DNA of 54,063 nt from Nanobdellota archaeon (GCA_022561055.1 JADFRY010000002.1:1-54063); one strand, 5' to 3'. Shown: positions 30,296-39,023, counted from the stretch's first letter. Notes: a model not told the origin generated them from the letters alone. Numbers and translations: made by a program.

Positions 30296-31036
30296 TTGAC
30301 AACCAAAGACCCATACAAACATTGCAAAGATCCAGAACTTGATAAACTACTAAAGGATACGGTTTTTCTTTTAAGAAAACTAAAATTTACTGGAGAAAAG
30401 ATAGGTGAAGAACACAAAAAATGGAAAAAAGAACTAGAAAATCATGCAATGAAAGCATCTAAGGGATTAAGGAAAAATGCAGAGGCTTATAAAACTAATT
30501 CTAATGAAATAGAGTTAAAAACAGTCTTTGAGAGTGCAAAAGCACATAATCCTCTTTTCTTTTATTTGGATACTTTTTTTATTGACTTAAAAAGAGCAGT
30601 AGAATTTTCTTTGAAATTTCTAGCAAAAACTGAAAATATATCTATGGAAAAATTCAGCTTAGGAAAAACAATTTACCAGCTTGAAGAAGGGTATACAAAT
30701 CAAAAAAGTAGTTTTGTTTTAATGACTGAGAAGAAATATCCGAAATATTTTGAATATCTGAAAGCAAATAAATCTTGGTTACTCGATATTCGTAAAAAAA
30801 GTACAAATGCAAGTCACAAAAGCATTTATTATGAAGTGAGAGGCTTCGAAATTACCTTTAAATGGAACTCTGTCGAGTCTATCAAGGATAGGCCTCAAAT
30901 AACATCTGGAGGTTTGAAAATTTCTGGAGAAGAAATCATCTCATTAATTAACAAAGATTTAGCTAAAATTGCCGAGTTCTATGATCAAACTGTCAATTTA
31001 AGAAAAGACTTAATAATAAATTATGATAATTACTAA
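30296..31036 (+). CDS. Unknown helical protein, possibly HEPN-like
   Basis: 246 residues from a TTG start at 30296; no ATG lies near the N-terminus and a purine run (AGGGGAG at about 30276-30282) could act in ribosome binding. Largely helical, with NPLFFYLDTFFIDLKRAVEF and later WLLDIRKKSTNASH, which loosely recalls an R-x-x-H type HEPN site before YYEVRGFEITFKW. That is only a suggestion. It is preceded by repeats of two families and followed by one of them. Confidence 0.55.
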   Translation: MTTKDPYKHCKDPELDKLLKDTVFLLRKLKFTGEKIGEEHKKWKKELENHAMKASKGLRKNAEAYKTNSNEIELKTVFESAKAHNPLFFYLDTFFIDLKRAVEFSLKFLAKTENISMEKFSLGKTIYQLEEGYTNQKSSFVLMTEKKYPKYFEYLKANKSWLLDIRKKSTNASHKSIYYEVRGFEITFKWNSVESIKDRPQITSGGLKISGEEIISLINKDLAKIAEFYDQTVNLRKDLIINYDNY

Positions 31037-31068
31037 CCAATCCAGGATTATAAAAGTTATCGTTTTTC

Positions 31069-31096
31069 TAAATAATCACATGATTATTCATTTCTT
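31069..31096. repeat. Interspersed repeat R, variant
   Basis: CTAAATAATCACATGATTAT followed by TCATTTCTT, between two convergent genes. Closest to the copy at 17615-17651. Confidence 0.5.
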
Positions 31097-31097
31097 C

Positions 31098-31763
31098 TTA
31101 CCCACACAAATTATCACATGGAACACCATCGCTATTCCCATCTAAGATATTAATATCATTAGGACATTCATTGAAAACTTGCATTACTTCAGAACACGAA
31201 TTAAAATCATTGCAGTTATAATAATCAAAATCGCAAATTTCATAATATATAATGGTAATTTCTTCATTAAGTTCCATCAGTTGTAATGCATCACTTCTTC
31301 CTGGAATTTTACAAGGAATAGTTCGAGTTTTTTCTTCACTACCTTTAATTAAAAAACTATTTCTAAAAACATCTTTACAACCAGTAATAGTAATAGATTC
31401 TACAATTAAACTTCTATTAATTTGATTCTTTAAGGTAAGTTGAATGAGATTTGGATGAGTACCCCAACGACTACAATTAAAGGGGCTTTCAAGAGAACAA
31501 GAACCTTTATCTAGTATTGCTCTTCCTTTATAATCGTCATAACCAACCAATATATTAGTTATGATAAAACCTTTTGAAACTAAAGCTAGGTTTTCTTCTT
31601 GAAGTGGTTGTAATTCTTCTTCTTGAGGTAGCTGTAATCCATCTCTTTCTGCTACTATGTTTCCTGTTATATTGAATCTTCCGCTAAATAAAACGATAAA
31701 TGAACCAACCAATACTGCAATCAAAATAACAATTGCTACTGACCACAGATTGCTTTTTTCCAT
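31098..31763 (-). CDS. Exported protein with Excalibur-like C-terminus
   Basis: 221 residues: N-terminal anchor helix (about 8-28) with a GRFNITGNIVAERDG segment after it, a central domain with a CSLESPFNC pair, and a C-terminal stretch DYYNCNDFNSCSEVMQVFNE then DINILDGNSDGVPCDNLC that fits the Excalibur calcium-binding domain (D-x-D-x-D-G-x-x-C). Excalibur domains are found on bacterial surface proteins and are unusual in archaea. It belongs to a group of three exported proteins. Confidence 0.7.
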   Translation of the reverse strand: MEKSNLWSVAIVILIAVLVGSFIVLFSGRFNITGNIVAERDGLQLPQEEELQPLQEENLALVSKGFIITNILVGYDDYKGRAILDKGSCSLESPFNCSRWGTHPNLIQLTLKNQINRSLIVESITITGCKDVFRNSFLIKGSEEKTRTIPCKIPGRSDALQLMELNEEITIIYYEICDFDYYNCNDFNSCSEVMQVFNECPNDINILDGNSDGVPCDNLCG

Positions 31764-31836
31764 ATAAAAATCAAGATTTTATTATATAAAAATGTGTCGC
31801 AACAATCCTTAAATATCCCTTTATGCTTAATTTGAT

Positions 31837-32385
31837 ATGAATAAAACGCATATAATCATCACAATAATAATAGCGGTTTCATTATTCTCAGTTGTATTAG
31901 TTACATCACAATCAGATGGTAATCCTTTTTCTGAACTTTTATCTGTGTTGGAGGAAATAAGAGATATTACAAATGACATTTTGTTTGAAGCTGAAGAAAT
32001 ATCAGATAAAAACGCAACTGTTAACGTAAACGTCACAAACGAGAATAATATGGCTAAGAGAGGTTTCATAACTATTAAAACACGAACAAACTTTGGTGGA
32101 AATACTCCTTCTTTTATTACCCATCATCTTCCTATCTATGTCACACTTCCCAATGGACAATGTAATGTTGTTATTTCCTCAGATTGCAACCCCCCTCCTA
32201 GTAATCCAAAGGACGTTTGTTTCATAACGAAAGCAAAAGATTTAAACACTTTTGGAGAGGTTTTTAATTTTACTCAAGATTTTGAAGGCGATTTTGAAAT
32301 TGATGACGAGTTCTATATGGTGAGAATAGTACCCAATGGAACGGCTCAATATTCTCGTATGTATCTGTCTTACAATTGTCAATAA
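31837..32385 (+). CDS. Secreted protein, unknown
   Basis: 182 residues with a signal peptide or anchor (about 5-24), an acidic helical part (FSELLSVLEEIRDITNDILF), several N-glycosylation-like sites (NATVNVNVTN) and a beta-rich C-terminal part with three to four Cys. No family recognised. TATA-like sequence 25-30 bases upstream (CTTAAATATCC). Confidence 0.6.
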   Translation: MNKTHIIITIIIAVSLFSVVLVTSQSDGNPFSELLSVLEEIRDITNDILFEAEEISDKNATVNVNVTNENNMAKRGFITIKTRTNFGGNTPSFITHHLPIYVTLPNGQCNVVISSDCNPPPSNPKDVCFITKAKDLNTFGEVFNFTQDFEGDFEIDDEFYMVRIVPNGTAQYSRMYLSYNCQ

Positions 32386-32514
32386 GGATATTTATAGAAA
32401 TGAGATATAGATCGGCTAATTGTTAACCCCTTTTCATTTTTTAAAAAAATAAAAAATCTTCGTGTAATCAAGTAAGATACAAAAATAAATAAAGGATAAA
32501 TTCCTTATTGTAAC

Positions 32515-33006
32515 ATGAAAAAGAGGGATTATCTGATTCTTATTATCATCACAATAGGTATCGTTGCAATAGGTGCCTTTCTAATTGGTGTTTTTTTCTT
32601 TTCTGGTAATAGTGAAAGTAATGGTTCTTTTCAAATTTCGGGTTCTAAAGAGTGTAAATGGGAGAATTATAAACAAGGGCTTTTTGCTAGTTCTAGTTGG
32701 ACATATCAGGCAGAACTAAGTCAGAGTGCTTTTTTAGTTCCGTTGGACTTAGTTTATTCAGAAGTTGAATTTACAGGGTTTGGAGTGGTAGCTACAGTTA
32801 CCAACAGCAGTAATCATCTTTTATTAAACAGAATTGATTGTGGAATTTTAACGCGAGACAAGTTCGCTTTGAATGATTTTACAGATACTTGTCTGGATGC
32901 ACTAAACGAAGGAATGAATTTCTTTAATACCACTTCCCGAAGAGCTGTTATTATACATGAAATATTTGTAGAAATGAGATATAAACCGGCTAATTGTCTA
33001 TCTTGA
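32515..33006 (+). CDS. Membrane-anchored exported protein, unknown
   Basis: 163 residues: strong N-terminal helix (about 7-30, DYLILIIITIGIVAIGAFLI), then an outside domain of beta character (VPLDLVYSEVEFTGFGVVAT). The last bases of the gene resemble those of the preceding gene (both pass through ATGAGATATA-ATCGGCTAATTGT-like sequence), hinting at shared ancestry of the pair's 3' regions. No family recognised. Confidence 0.6.
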   Translation: MKKRDYLILIIITIGIVAIGAFLIGVFFFSGNSESNGSFQISGSKECKWENYKQGLFASSSWTYQAELSQSAFLVPLDLVYSEVEFTGFGVVATVTNSSNHLLLNRIDCGILTRDKFALNDFTDTCLDALNEGMNFFNTTSRRAVIIHEIFVEMRYKPANCLS

Positions 33007-33027
33007 TTTTTTAAAGAATAAAAATCC

Positions 33028-33160
33028 CCCTACCAAGAGCCAGAAATACAACTTTTCTAGAAGAAAAGTTCTATGAGTCAAAAGACTATAATTGCTTTCG
33101 CTAGGAGCGAAAGTTATCTGCGTATGCACAACCTATAAAGAAAGGGGATTTGCAATCCCC
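33028..33160. repeat. Degenerate tRNA 3' copy plus three tight hairpins
   Basis: 33026-33039 repeats the 3' end of the adjacent tRNA-Tyr (CCCCCTACCAAGAG). Then come three perfect stem-loops, each with a three-base loop: 33050-33070 (AACTTTTCT stem, 9 bp), 33095-33113 (CTTTCGCT, 8 bp) and 33144-33160 (GGGGATT, 7 bp). No open frame. Possible decayed tRNA copy with terminator-like or processed RNA hairpins. Confidence 0.55.
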
Positions 33161-33164
33161 AATA

Positions 33165-33310
33165 TCCCCCTACCAAGAGTCGAACTTGGGTAACCCGGGT
33201 TCTGCTACTTTTCTAACGAAAAGATTCTGCTCACGTTTCATCCTAATCCCTTTGGGAACGTCCACACTAATTTTCTACAGCCAGGTGCTCTGCCGTTAAG
33301 CTATAGGGGG
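33165..33310 (-). tRNA. tRNA-Tyr(GUA) with intron
   Basis: Acceptor stem CCCCCTA/TAGGGGG, D-arm GCTT ... GAGC, anticodon stem CCTGG/CCGGG, anticodon loop CTGTAG then intron then C, and T-arm CCAAG/CTTGG with loop TTCGACT. Anticodon is GTA (Tyr). The intron, of about 75 bases, follows position 37 as in other archaeal tRNAs and contains a hairpin (CTTTTC, GTTA, GAAAAG). An RNA splicing endonuclease would act at a bulge-helix-bulge; the exact exon ends should be confirmed by tRNAscan. Confidence 0.88.
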
Positions 33311-33406
33311 CTCATTATTCCTAGAGAATTTTGTTTTTAAAGCTTTGTTGTTTTTTGTAAAGGCAGAGAGGAGTGATTGAGTATAAAGCGAAAACGAAAC
33401 ATTTAA

Positions 33407-33421
33407 ATATGATAATCATAT
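33407..33421. promoter_or_regulatory. Perfect palindrome over the AbrB/PIN promoter
   Basis: ATATGATAATCATAT (33407-33421) is a perfect 15-base palindrome overlapping the TATA-like ATTTAAATAT just before the ATG at 33426. Its place suits an autorepression site of the AbrB-like antitoxin. Confidence 0.65.
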
Positions 33422-33425
33422 TAGT

Positions 33426-33698
33426 ATGATTGAGATAAAAATGGAATTTGAAGTTACAAGGCTCGGAGAAAGAGGACAAATAGTAATTCCTCAAATATTT
33501 AGAGAGCACCTTAAGCTAAAGAAAGGAGAAAAGTTTATGGTAATGGAACAGGGTGGCACAATCTTGCTGAAAAGACTTAGTCCTCCGACAAAAGAAGAGT
33601 TTGAACAGCTTCTCAAGAAAACACATGAGCACGCGAGGAAACATAAACTAACAGAAGAGGATATGTGGCATGCTATTGAAAAAACAAGGAGAAGATGA
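33426..33698 (+). CDS. AbrB/SpoVT-type antitoxin (VapB-like)
   Basis: 90 residues; the swapped-hairpin DNA-binding domain is clear (VTRLGERGQIVIPQIFREHL, then LKKGEKFMVMEQGGTILLKR), with a polar C-terminal tail ending EKTRRR for toxin binding. The next gene overlaps the stop by four bases, giving a translationally coupled VapBC-type pair. The ATG at 33426 has a TATA box at leaderless distance; Met6 (33441) is a weaker option. Confidence 0.9.
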   Translation: MIEIKMEFEVTRLGERGQIVIPQIFREHLKLKKGEKFMVMEQGGTILLKRLSPPTKEEFEQLLKKTHEHARKHKLTEEDMWHAIEKTRRR

Positions 33699-34093
33699 GA
33701 GTTGTTCTTGATACAAATGTCTTTATTTCAGGAATTCATTGGTCAGGCTCTTCAGAAAAAATCCTCCATGCATGGTTTGATGATAAGTTTGAATTAATTT
33801 CTTCTGAAGAAACTATTGAAGAGATAGCTGAAACCTTAGCTAATTTTAAAATCCCTTTGCCTAAAGATGATATTTTACACTGGATAAGCATTATTGCAGG
33901 CAAGTCTATTCTAGTTAAACCAGAAACAAGTCTTGATATAATCAAGGATGACCCAGACGATAATAAATTTCTTGAAATAGCCTTAGAAGGAAAGGCAGAC
34001 TACATAGTTAGCCAGGATAAACACTTGCTTAAACTAAAAGAATTTGAGGGGATAAAGATTTTGAGTCCTGATGAGTTTTTGAGGGAATTGTGA
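33695..34093 (+). CDS. PIN-domain toxin (VapC-like)
   Basis: 132 residues, typical of the PIN family in TA pairs: D5 in VVLDTNVFISG, acidic residues at about 42 (EETIEEIAETL) and DDPDDNKFLEIALEGKAD, with a late D in VSQDKHLL. Expected to cut RNA when freed from the AbrB-like partner encoded just upstream. All the acidic positions of the metal site are kept. Confidence 0.9.
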   Translation: MRVVLDTNVFISGIHWSGSSEKILHAWFDDKFELISSEETIEEIAETLANFKIPLPKDDILHWISIIAGKSILVKPETSLDIIKDDPDDNKFLEIALEGKADYIVSQDKHLLKLKEFEGIKILSPDEFLREL

Positions 34094-34259
34094 AAGATTG
34101 CCTTAAAGAAGAAATTGAATAAACGAGATTTATCTTTTAAACTTTCTGTTTGACCCTTAATTAACACTTAGGACAATACAGTCCGATAACTTTCAATACG
34201 TCCGACAAGTTTTAGTTCTGTCCGATAGGTGTCTGAAAAGTAATTTTAAAATAATCAAA

Positions 34260-34658
34260 CTAAACTTCGTTTTTACGCCAAGCTAAAAGATAACCAACAA
34301 CGATAGGAATTATTAAAATAGGGGAATCAGTTAAAATCGATGGGAACCAAAACCCTAATTTTACGCCCAAAAGTCCGACTACAACAATCAAATTCATCAA
34401 CAATATTATTACGTACCATGCTATTCCGGCTTCCCAAGCCGTACGTTTGTAGTCTTGTCCTTTATCTCTATAAACTAAAAATAACGCCAAGGCTAAACCA
34501 ATACCTAGGAAAAATGCTGAGATACCATTATTCCACATTACATCAATTGGGGGGCTGTCTGCCTCGACACCAAAAATGAGAAAAATGAAGAAGTTTGCTA
34601 TGAATGTTATTATCCAAATCATAAATCCCAACAATATAATCTTCACTCTTTTGTTCAT
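34260..34658 (-). CDS. Four-helix membrane protein, unknown
   Basis: 132 residues, helices at about 8-30, 43-64, 78-100 and 110-127. No catalytic motif seen. Divergent from the gene at 34689, sharing an AT-rich 30-base spacer. No family recognised. Confidence 0.6.
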   Translation of the reverse strand: MNKRVKIILLGFMIWIITFIANFFIFLIFGVEADSPPIDVMWNNGISAFFLGIGLALALFLVYRDKGQDYKRTAWEAGIAWYVIILLMNLIVVVGLLGVKLGFWFPSILTDSPILIIPIVVGYLLAWRKNEV

Positions 34659-34688
34659 AAATAATTAAGGAATTAATTATATTTAAAT

Positions 34689-35387
34689 ATGGTTACTATT
34701 TATTCAGATAGTTATCAGGAATTATCTACTTTTTCGGACTGTGTTACTGGGACAGAAGATTTAAAAACACAAATTTGTACTTTCTGTTCCATGTCAACCG
34801 AATTTGATGAAGTGAGAAGGGGCTACAAAGAAAGAGCCGATGAGCTAATCAATAATTGGAAGCTCTTAGAGGACAGTTTCACCAGAGGTCATAGTTTTAG
34901 AGGTGAACAAATGGGTTTCCTTGATTATATCTCTAGAAATCTTGATGATTTTAGTCGTCATGTTAGTCCGAAAAATTTGCTGGTTTTTTTAAGAATCGAT
35001 GAAAAACTTAGAAAGTGGAATCCGAGTGCTAGAGATGCCGTTAGTTATCTTGGACTCGTTGTTCAGAATACTGCTTTTAATGTTTTAGCCGAATCGAGAG
35101 AATCTGAATTAATGTTCGATGAACCACCGTTAACAGAAGAACATGATTCTGCTGCCGGAAATGATCTCTCCGAAGCCTATTCTTCTGCTGTCTGTGCTTT
35201 GTTGGATTTCCCTGACTATTTAATTGAAAGATTGACGGACTTTGCCAGTGATAGAAATAACCCTTACGATCCTAGAGTCTATGGAGTGGCAGCCAGACTC
35301 CAAGGAGCGAGAGACAAAACACACCGACAATTAGAAGCCATATTTAATTCCCACCTAAAAGTCAGAAAACCATTAAGCAAGGATTAA
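34689..35387 (+). CDS. Unknown soluble helical protein
   Basis: 232 residues, acidic and mostly helical, without membrane segments. A Cys pair (CTFCS at about 31-35) is present near the N-terminus. No family recognised. TATA-like ATTATATTTAAATATG runs into the start, as the ATG at 34689 directly follows it, so an upstream promoter or a later start remain possible. Ends by overlapping the 3' end of the next, convergent gene by four bases. Confidence 0.55.
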   Translation: MVTIYSDSYQELSTFSDCVTGTEDLKTQICTFCSMSTEFDEVRRGYKERADELINNWKLLEDSFTRGHSFRGEQMGFLDYISRNLDDFSRHVSPKNLLVFLRIDEKLRKWNPSARDAVSYLGLVVQNTAFNVLAESRESELMFDEPPLTEEHDSAAGNDLSEAYSSAVCALLDFPDYLIERLTDFASDRNNPYDPRVYGVAARLQGARDKTHRQLEAIFNSHLKVRKPLSKD

Positions 35388-36766
35388 TCCTCTGCTTTAT
35401 CACTCGTCTCTGCAACAAAATAAGTTTTATTAGAAAATACTCGATGAATCTTGCCATCTTTTTCATAAGTGCCCATTGCTGCCGGCAATTCAAACTTTCC
35501 TAATACTTTAATCTTAGAGTAAATTATATAAGAAAAAATTCTTTGCTCGCCGGCGTTTAATTTTTTCACATGCCAGAAGATTCTCCTTGTTTTCTCATCT
35601 ATTTTGTCAGGCTTTGTCCCGAATTTCTCATAAAGTTTTGTCATCCGCGGAAGCCTGTCAATTATTTTGACATTTTCAACAGGTTTTCTAACCTTTGCCT
35701 GAATTATTACTTTTAGCGCGAATTCGCCTCCCTTAGTCTTAACAAACGAAACCCTCTTATTAAGAACAAGATTTGTATACAAATAAATTTTTACAACGAC
35801 TGTAATTAAAATAACTATGATCAATAAGATAAATGGGAAAGTATAATTTGTTGTTGAGGTTATGATTAATGACTCTTGTGGATTTAATTCTTTTTCCCAT
35901 GAGTACTCGACAAAAAATCCTTTTCTTTCAGAGCGCAATGGTTTTTCAGAGAAAACAGTAAAAAGTCTGGTTAGCATATCTTTTCTTTCTGTTATTTCTG
36001 CTTTTATTAGTACATTCCCCTCGTTTGTCTTTCTGGAGATTGTTTTTCTTATTATTAAACCACTGGTCTCCTTAGAAACAGAAAGGCCGCCCTTTTCGAG
36101 ATAATTGACCTCTCCTTTCTTTTTTTCTTTTATGTCCTGAAACTCAATCATAGATTCGAAGCTGTAAATTCCGGCAGTTAAACTTCGAATACCCTCTTCT
36201 TTTATTGCTACTGAGACATTAACTTGCTCGAGAGATTTTAGCGAGATTGAATCAGAAAATTCAAAAAAAGGAGATTTTATGTCTAATTTTACTTCACCAA
36301 AGTCAAATTTTTCCAGGTTTTTTATATTAAGAACCACATTTTCGTCGCCAGGCTTTATATTTTCAGCAACAATTTCAATTGCATCTTTTAATTCTACAAT
36401 TTTTATTGTCAGCCTGTCTCTGAAAAATCCTGTTTTCTGTCCTTTAATTTCATAATCAAATGTATAAAAGCCTCTAATGTTCTGCTTTGTTTCTTCATGA
36501 GGAGTGACTATCACTTCTAATTCTTTTGATGAGTTTGCAGCTATTGTAAAAAGACTTTTTGGCTCTAACGAGACTCCAACCAATGAGTAAATCTCGAAAT
36601 CATCTGTGATGCCATTATTTCTTATTATAAAACTAAACTCTGCCGGCTTGTCTATACCAACAATAATTACAGAACCTTTTTCTATCTTCTCAACTTCTAA
36701 ATCTGCTGCTAAACCGAATGACGATGCAAATAAGACTAAAATCACCAACGGCAGGAATTTTTTCAT
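35384..36766 (-). CDS. Exported surface protein with late membrane helix and cytoplasmic DUF11-like domain
   Basis: 460 residues from the ATG at 36766, where a signal peptide begins (MKKFLPLVILVLFASSFGLA); a longer frame from 36841 lacks support. The outside part consists of beta-sandwich-like repeats (VDKPAEFSFIIRNNG, ENVVLNIKNLEKFDFGEVKL) similar to CARDB/NEW3 domains. A transmembrane helix at about 310-332 is followed by an inner domain with VKIIDRLPRMTKLYEKFGTK and FWHVKKLNAGEQRIFSYIIY, recalling DUF11-type 'conserved repeat' domains. The inside-outside arrangement suggests a transducer or S-layer link. Function unknown. Confidence 0.75.
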   Translation of the reverse strand: MKKFLPLVILVLFASSFGLAADLEVEKIEKGSVIIVGIDKPAEFSFIIRNNGITDDFEIYSLVGVSLEPKSLFTIAANSSKELEVIVTPHEETKQNIRGFYTFDYEIKGQKTGFFRDRLTIKIVELKDAIEIVAENIKPGDENVVLNIKNLEKFDFGEVKLDIKSPFFEFSDSISLKSLEQVNVSVAIKEEGIRSLTAGIYSFESMIEFQDIKEKKKGEVNYLEKGGLSVSKETSGLIIRKTISRKTNEGNVLIKAEITERKDMLTRLFTVFSEKPLRSERKGFFVEYSWEKELNPQESLIITSTTNYTFPFILLIIVILITVVVKIYLYTNLVLNKRVSFVKTKGGEFALKVIIQAKVRKPVENVKIIDRLPRMTKLYEKFGTKPDKIDEKTRRIFWHVKKLNAGEQRIFSYIIYSKIKVLGKFELPAAMGTYEKDGKIHRVFSNKTYFVAETSDKAED

Positions 36767-36949
36767 ATCAAAACAAGAAGGTAATTTATATTTAAAGATA
36801 TCTATAGTAAATGTCTCTATGTGTTCATGTTTTATACGCAATCGGCAAATGGTGAATTAATGGAAAGGATAAGAATTATTTACCACTTATTAATTACTAT
36901 AAAACTAAAGGTTTAAATACTGCATATATTAAGTGGTTGGGTAACAAAA

Positions 36950-37309
36950 ATGTCAGAAGAAAGAATAACTTATGTATCAAGAGCTCAAACACATCAACTT
37001 GATCCAGCAAGAGTTTTTGAAGTAGTTGCTGATATAAATAAATATCTGCATTCTGCAGTTTCACAAGCACAGAAAGATAACCCTAATGACTTAAGACCTG
37101 CTTCAAGTTTGAGAGGAGATGGTAGAACATTAGCACTGAGTACGGAAGCAGTAAATCAACCTGGATTCTTGGAAAGCTTTGATTTAGCAGAACTTGTACT
37201 AGCAGAAGATAATAGTAAACTGACATTAGATGTTAAGGAACATCCAAGAGTTGCTATTCCTTCAGACGGTCTACATTATGTTGTCAGTAAATATGTTCTA
37301 AGAAAATAA
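36950..37309 (+). CDS. Unknown small soluble protein
   Basis: 119 residues, soluble, no cysteine and no membrane helix (VSRAQTHQLDPARVFEVVAD, SLRGDGRTLALSTEAVNQPG). A TATA-like AGGTTTAAATACT at about 36906-36918 precedes the ATG at 36950 by more than the leaderless distance. No family recognised. Confidence 0.55.
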   Translation: MSEERITYVSRAQTHQLDPARVFEVVADINKYLHSAVSQAQKDNPNDLRPASSLRGDGRTLALSTEAVNQPGFLESFDLAELVLAEDNSKLTLDVKEHPRVAIPSDGLHYVVSKYVLRK

Positions 37310-37383
37310 TTTCTAAATTCTTGCCCTTTGTTTTCTTACTTTATTGAACTTCGTTCTTAATTTGCCCTTTTTCAACTATAAAC

Positions 37384-37902
37384 CTAATAAGATGATTTCG
37401 CACGTCTTGCTGTGAGGTCGAAGAAAGCTTTCATTTCATCTTTAAAATCCTGAACAATTTCCCTTACTTGATCTTCTTTTTCCAGAGTTCTTGACGGAAT
37501 TATATATTTATGGTAAACTTCTTTAAAGAATCTATATATCGGAGAAGGCTGCCATTTAGTACTATAATCTTTCTCTAATACTCCTTTTATTTCTATTTTT
37601 ATTTCTTGGAATTTGTTCATTTCCTCTTTTTTACCATCTATTTCAACCTCAACATCTGTCATTTTCAGAATTTTCCATCTTATTCGCAAAGTGATTCTAA
37701 AGTAATCTGTTATTTTTTTAGACGCAATCCATTTTACCTCAATTTCTTTTTCATTTCCAGTTAACTTCTCATTGTAGCTGTCTTCGGTTATTCTAAATAA
37801 CTCGCCCTTTAACCAGTCATGAGCATACTCATATGACTTTTTGAAATTCCCAAACCCACTATACCTTACATCTTCTTTAAGTATTATGTCCTTTTCTACC
37901 AT
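37384..37902 (-). CDS. Conserved-looking unknown protein
   Basis: 172 residues, soluble, alternating beta strands and charged residues (KWIASKKITDYFRITLRIRW, DVEVEIDGKKEEMNKFQEIK), with a basic C-terminus after PSPIYRFFKEVYHKYIIPSR. The pattern recalls short archaeal hypothetical proteins of one family with no known role. Start at 37902 is the natural ATG. Confidence 0.55.
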   Translation of the reverse strand: MVEKDIILKEDVRYSGFGNFKKSYEYAHDWLKGELFRITEDSYNEKLTGNEKEIEVKWIASKKITDYFRITLRIRWKILKMTDVEVEIDGKKEEMNKFQEIKIEIKGVLEKDYSTKWQPSPIYRFFKEVYHKYIIPSRTLEKEDQVREIVQDFKDEMKAFFDLTARRAKSSY

Positions 37903-38026
37903 CTTTTAATATGTTATCCTCTTTATAGGTAAAAATAGAATAAATCTTATTTAAAACTTGTTGTGAGGATTTTACTTGTGCTTTTAATCAATATATGTTT
38001 TAAGAGATTGAAGGTTTGAAAAATTA

Positions 38027-38110
38027 TTAATTATCAAGAACTGTTATTCTATCTGCTCGTTTGGCTCCGAACCTTACTTTGTCTGTAAAGTAATTATGAT
38101 TAATCATCAT
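38027..38110 (-). CDS. Very short possible coding frame
   Basis: 27 codons (MMINHNYFTD at the start, FGAKRADRITVLDN at the end). The bases overlap the 3' end of the next gene by 11. Composition looks coding but size allows chance. Reported so the spacer at 37903-38099 is not thought empty. Confidence 0.25.
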   Translation of the reverse strand: MMINHNYFTDKVRFGAKRADRITVLDN

Positions 38111-38330
38111 ACCCAAAAAATAAATTGTAAGCACCTTCACAACAAGCGCCTCCAACAAAGTCGATTGCACCACCTACAAAATCGACTGCACCACCTATTA
38201 AACCACCAACATAATTTTCTACAGCCCGAGCAGGAGGTCTCACTTTGTCTCTAACAGCTTCTACAGGTGGGCTCGCCGCATCTTTCGCTAATTTCGCCAA
38301 ATCACCTTTCAAACTATCTCGTCTTGCCAT
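38100..38330 (-). CDS. Small protein with Gly-rich repeat
   Basis: 76 residues: basic N-terminus with Ala/Pro, then an imperfect repeat GGLIGGAVDFVGGAIDFVGG that may form a membrane or amyloid-like segment, and a Cys pair (GACCEG) before an aromatic acidic end (FFGYDD). No family recognised. TATA-like sequence AAATAATAATTATTTG just upstream of 38330. Confidence 0.5.
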   Translation of the reverse strand: MARRDSLKGDLAKLAKDAASPPVEAVRDKVRPPARAVENYVGGLIGGAVDFVGGAIDFVGGACCEGAYNLFFGYDD

Positions 38331-38364
38331 GGATATTCGTCAAATAATTATTATTTAAATGCTT

Positions 38365-38934
38365 CTAATACATATCATCTCTGCAATTAGGGCAGAGTAA
38401 GCGACCTTCAACTTTTAACAATTGGGCAAATGAATCACATTCCTCGCAAATTCCTTCTGCGTCCCACTCATCACTGTCCATATCAGCAAGTTTTCTTAAT
38501 TTTTGAGATTCTTCTCTGATAGCCCCCAGCTCTCCTAATTGGTCATACAAACTAGGGTCTACTTTTAAGATGTCTTTTAATGTCACCATGCCAACCAATT
38601 CTCCTCTTGACAAGACAGGCAGCCTTCTAAAACCATATTGCTTCATCTTGTTTAGAGCCTGCGTAATGTCTGCAGATGGTTTTATTACTGCCACTTTTCT
38701 CGTCGCTACATCTGTTACACTCACGTCTCTCAAGCTTAAGTCTGGCTTCTTTATAATAGTCCATAAGATATCCCTGGCTGTGAGAATTCCTATAAGGTTT
38801 TTGCCTTCTGATATTAGAAGACTATTGACTCTTTGTTTGACTAACTCTTTGGCACAACTATGTAAGTTAGCGGTTGGCTTTACCGCCACAAAATTCCTCG
38901 TCATGATATCGCCAACAGCGATTCTTCTTAACAT
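38365..38934 (-). CDS. Tandem CBS-domain protein with zinc ribbon
   Basis: 189 residues: CBS domain 1 at about 5-65 (VGDIMTRNFVAVKPTANLHS), CBS domain 2 at about 70-130 (VTDVATRKVAVIKPSADITQ, MKQYGFRRLPVLSRGELVGM), then a C-terminal zinc ribbon (CEEC, then CPNC). CBS pairs bind adenosine nucleotides and the ribbon would contact nucleic acid or protein. A member of the common archaeal class of CBS-plus-ribbon regulators. Divergent from the thermosome gene. Confidence 0.9.
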   Translation of the reverse strand: MLRRIAVGDIMTRNFVAVKPTANLHSCAKELVKQRVNSLLISEGKNLIGILTARDILWTIIKKPDLSLRDVSVTDVATRKVAVIKPSADITQALNKMKQYGFRRLPVLSRGELVGMVTLKDILKVDPSLYDQLGELGAIREESQKLRKLADMDSDEWDAEGICEECDSFAQLLKVEGRLLCPNCRDDMY

Positions 38935-39023
38935 TTTACTGTTAATTGAGTCATATTAAGTATTTTAATATTATTGTTGTGGAATTTAACAGAAAACTCT
39001 GGATTTAAGATTACACTCCAACC

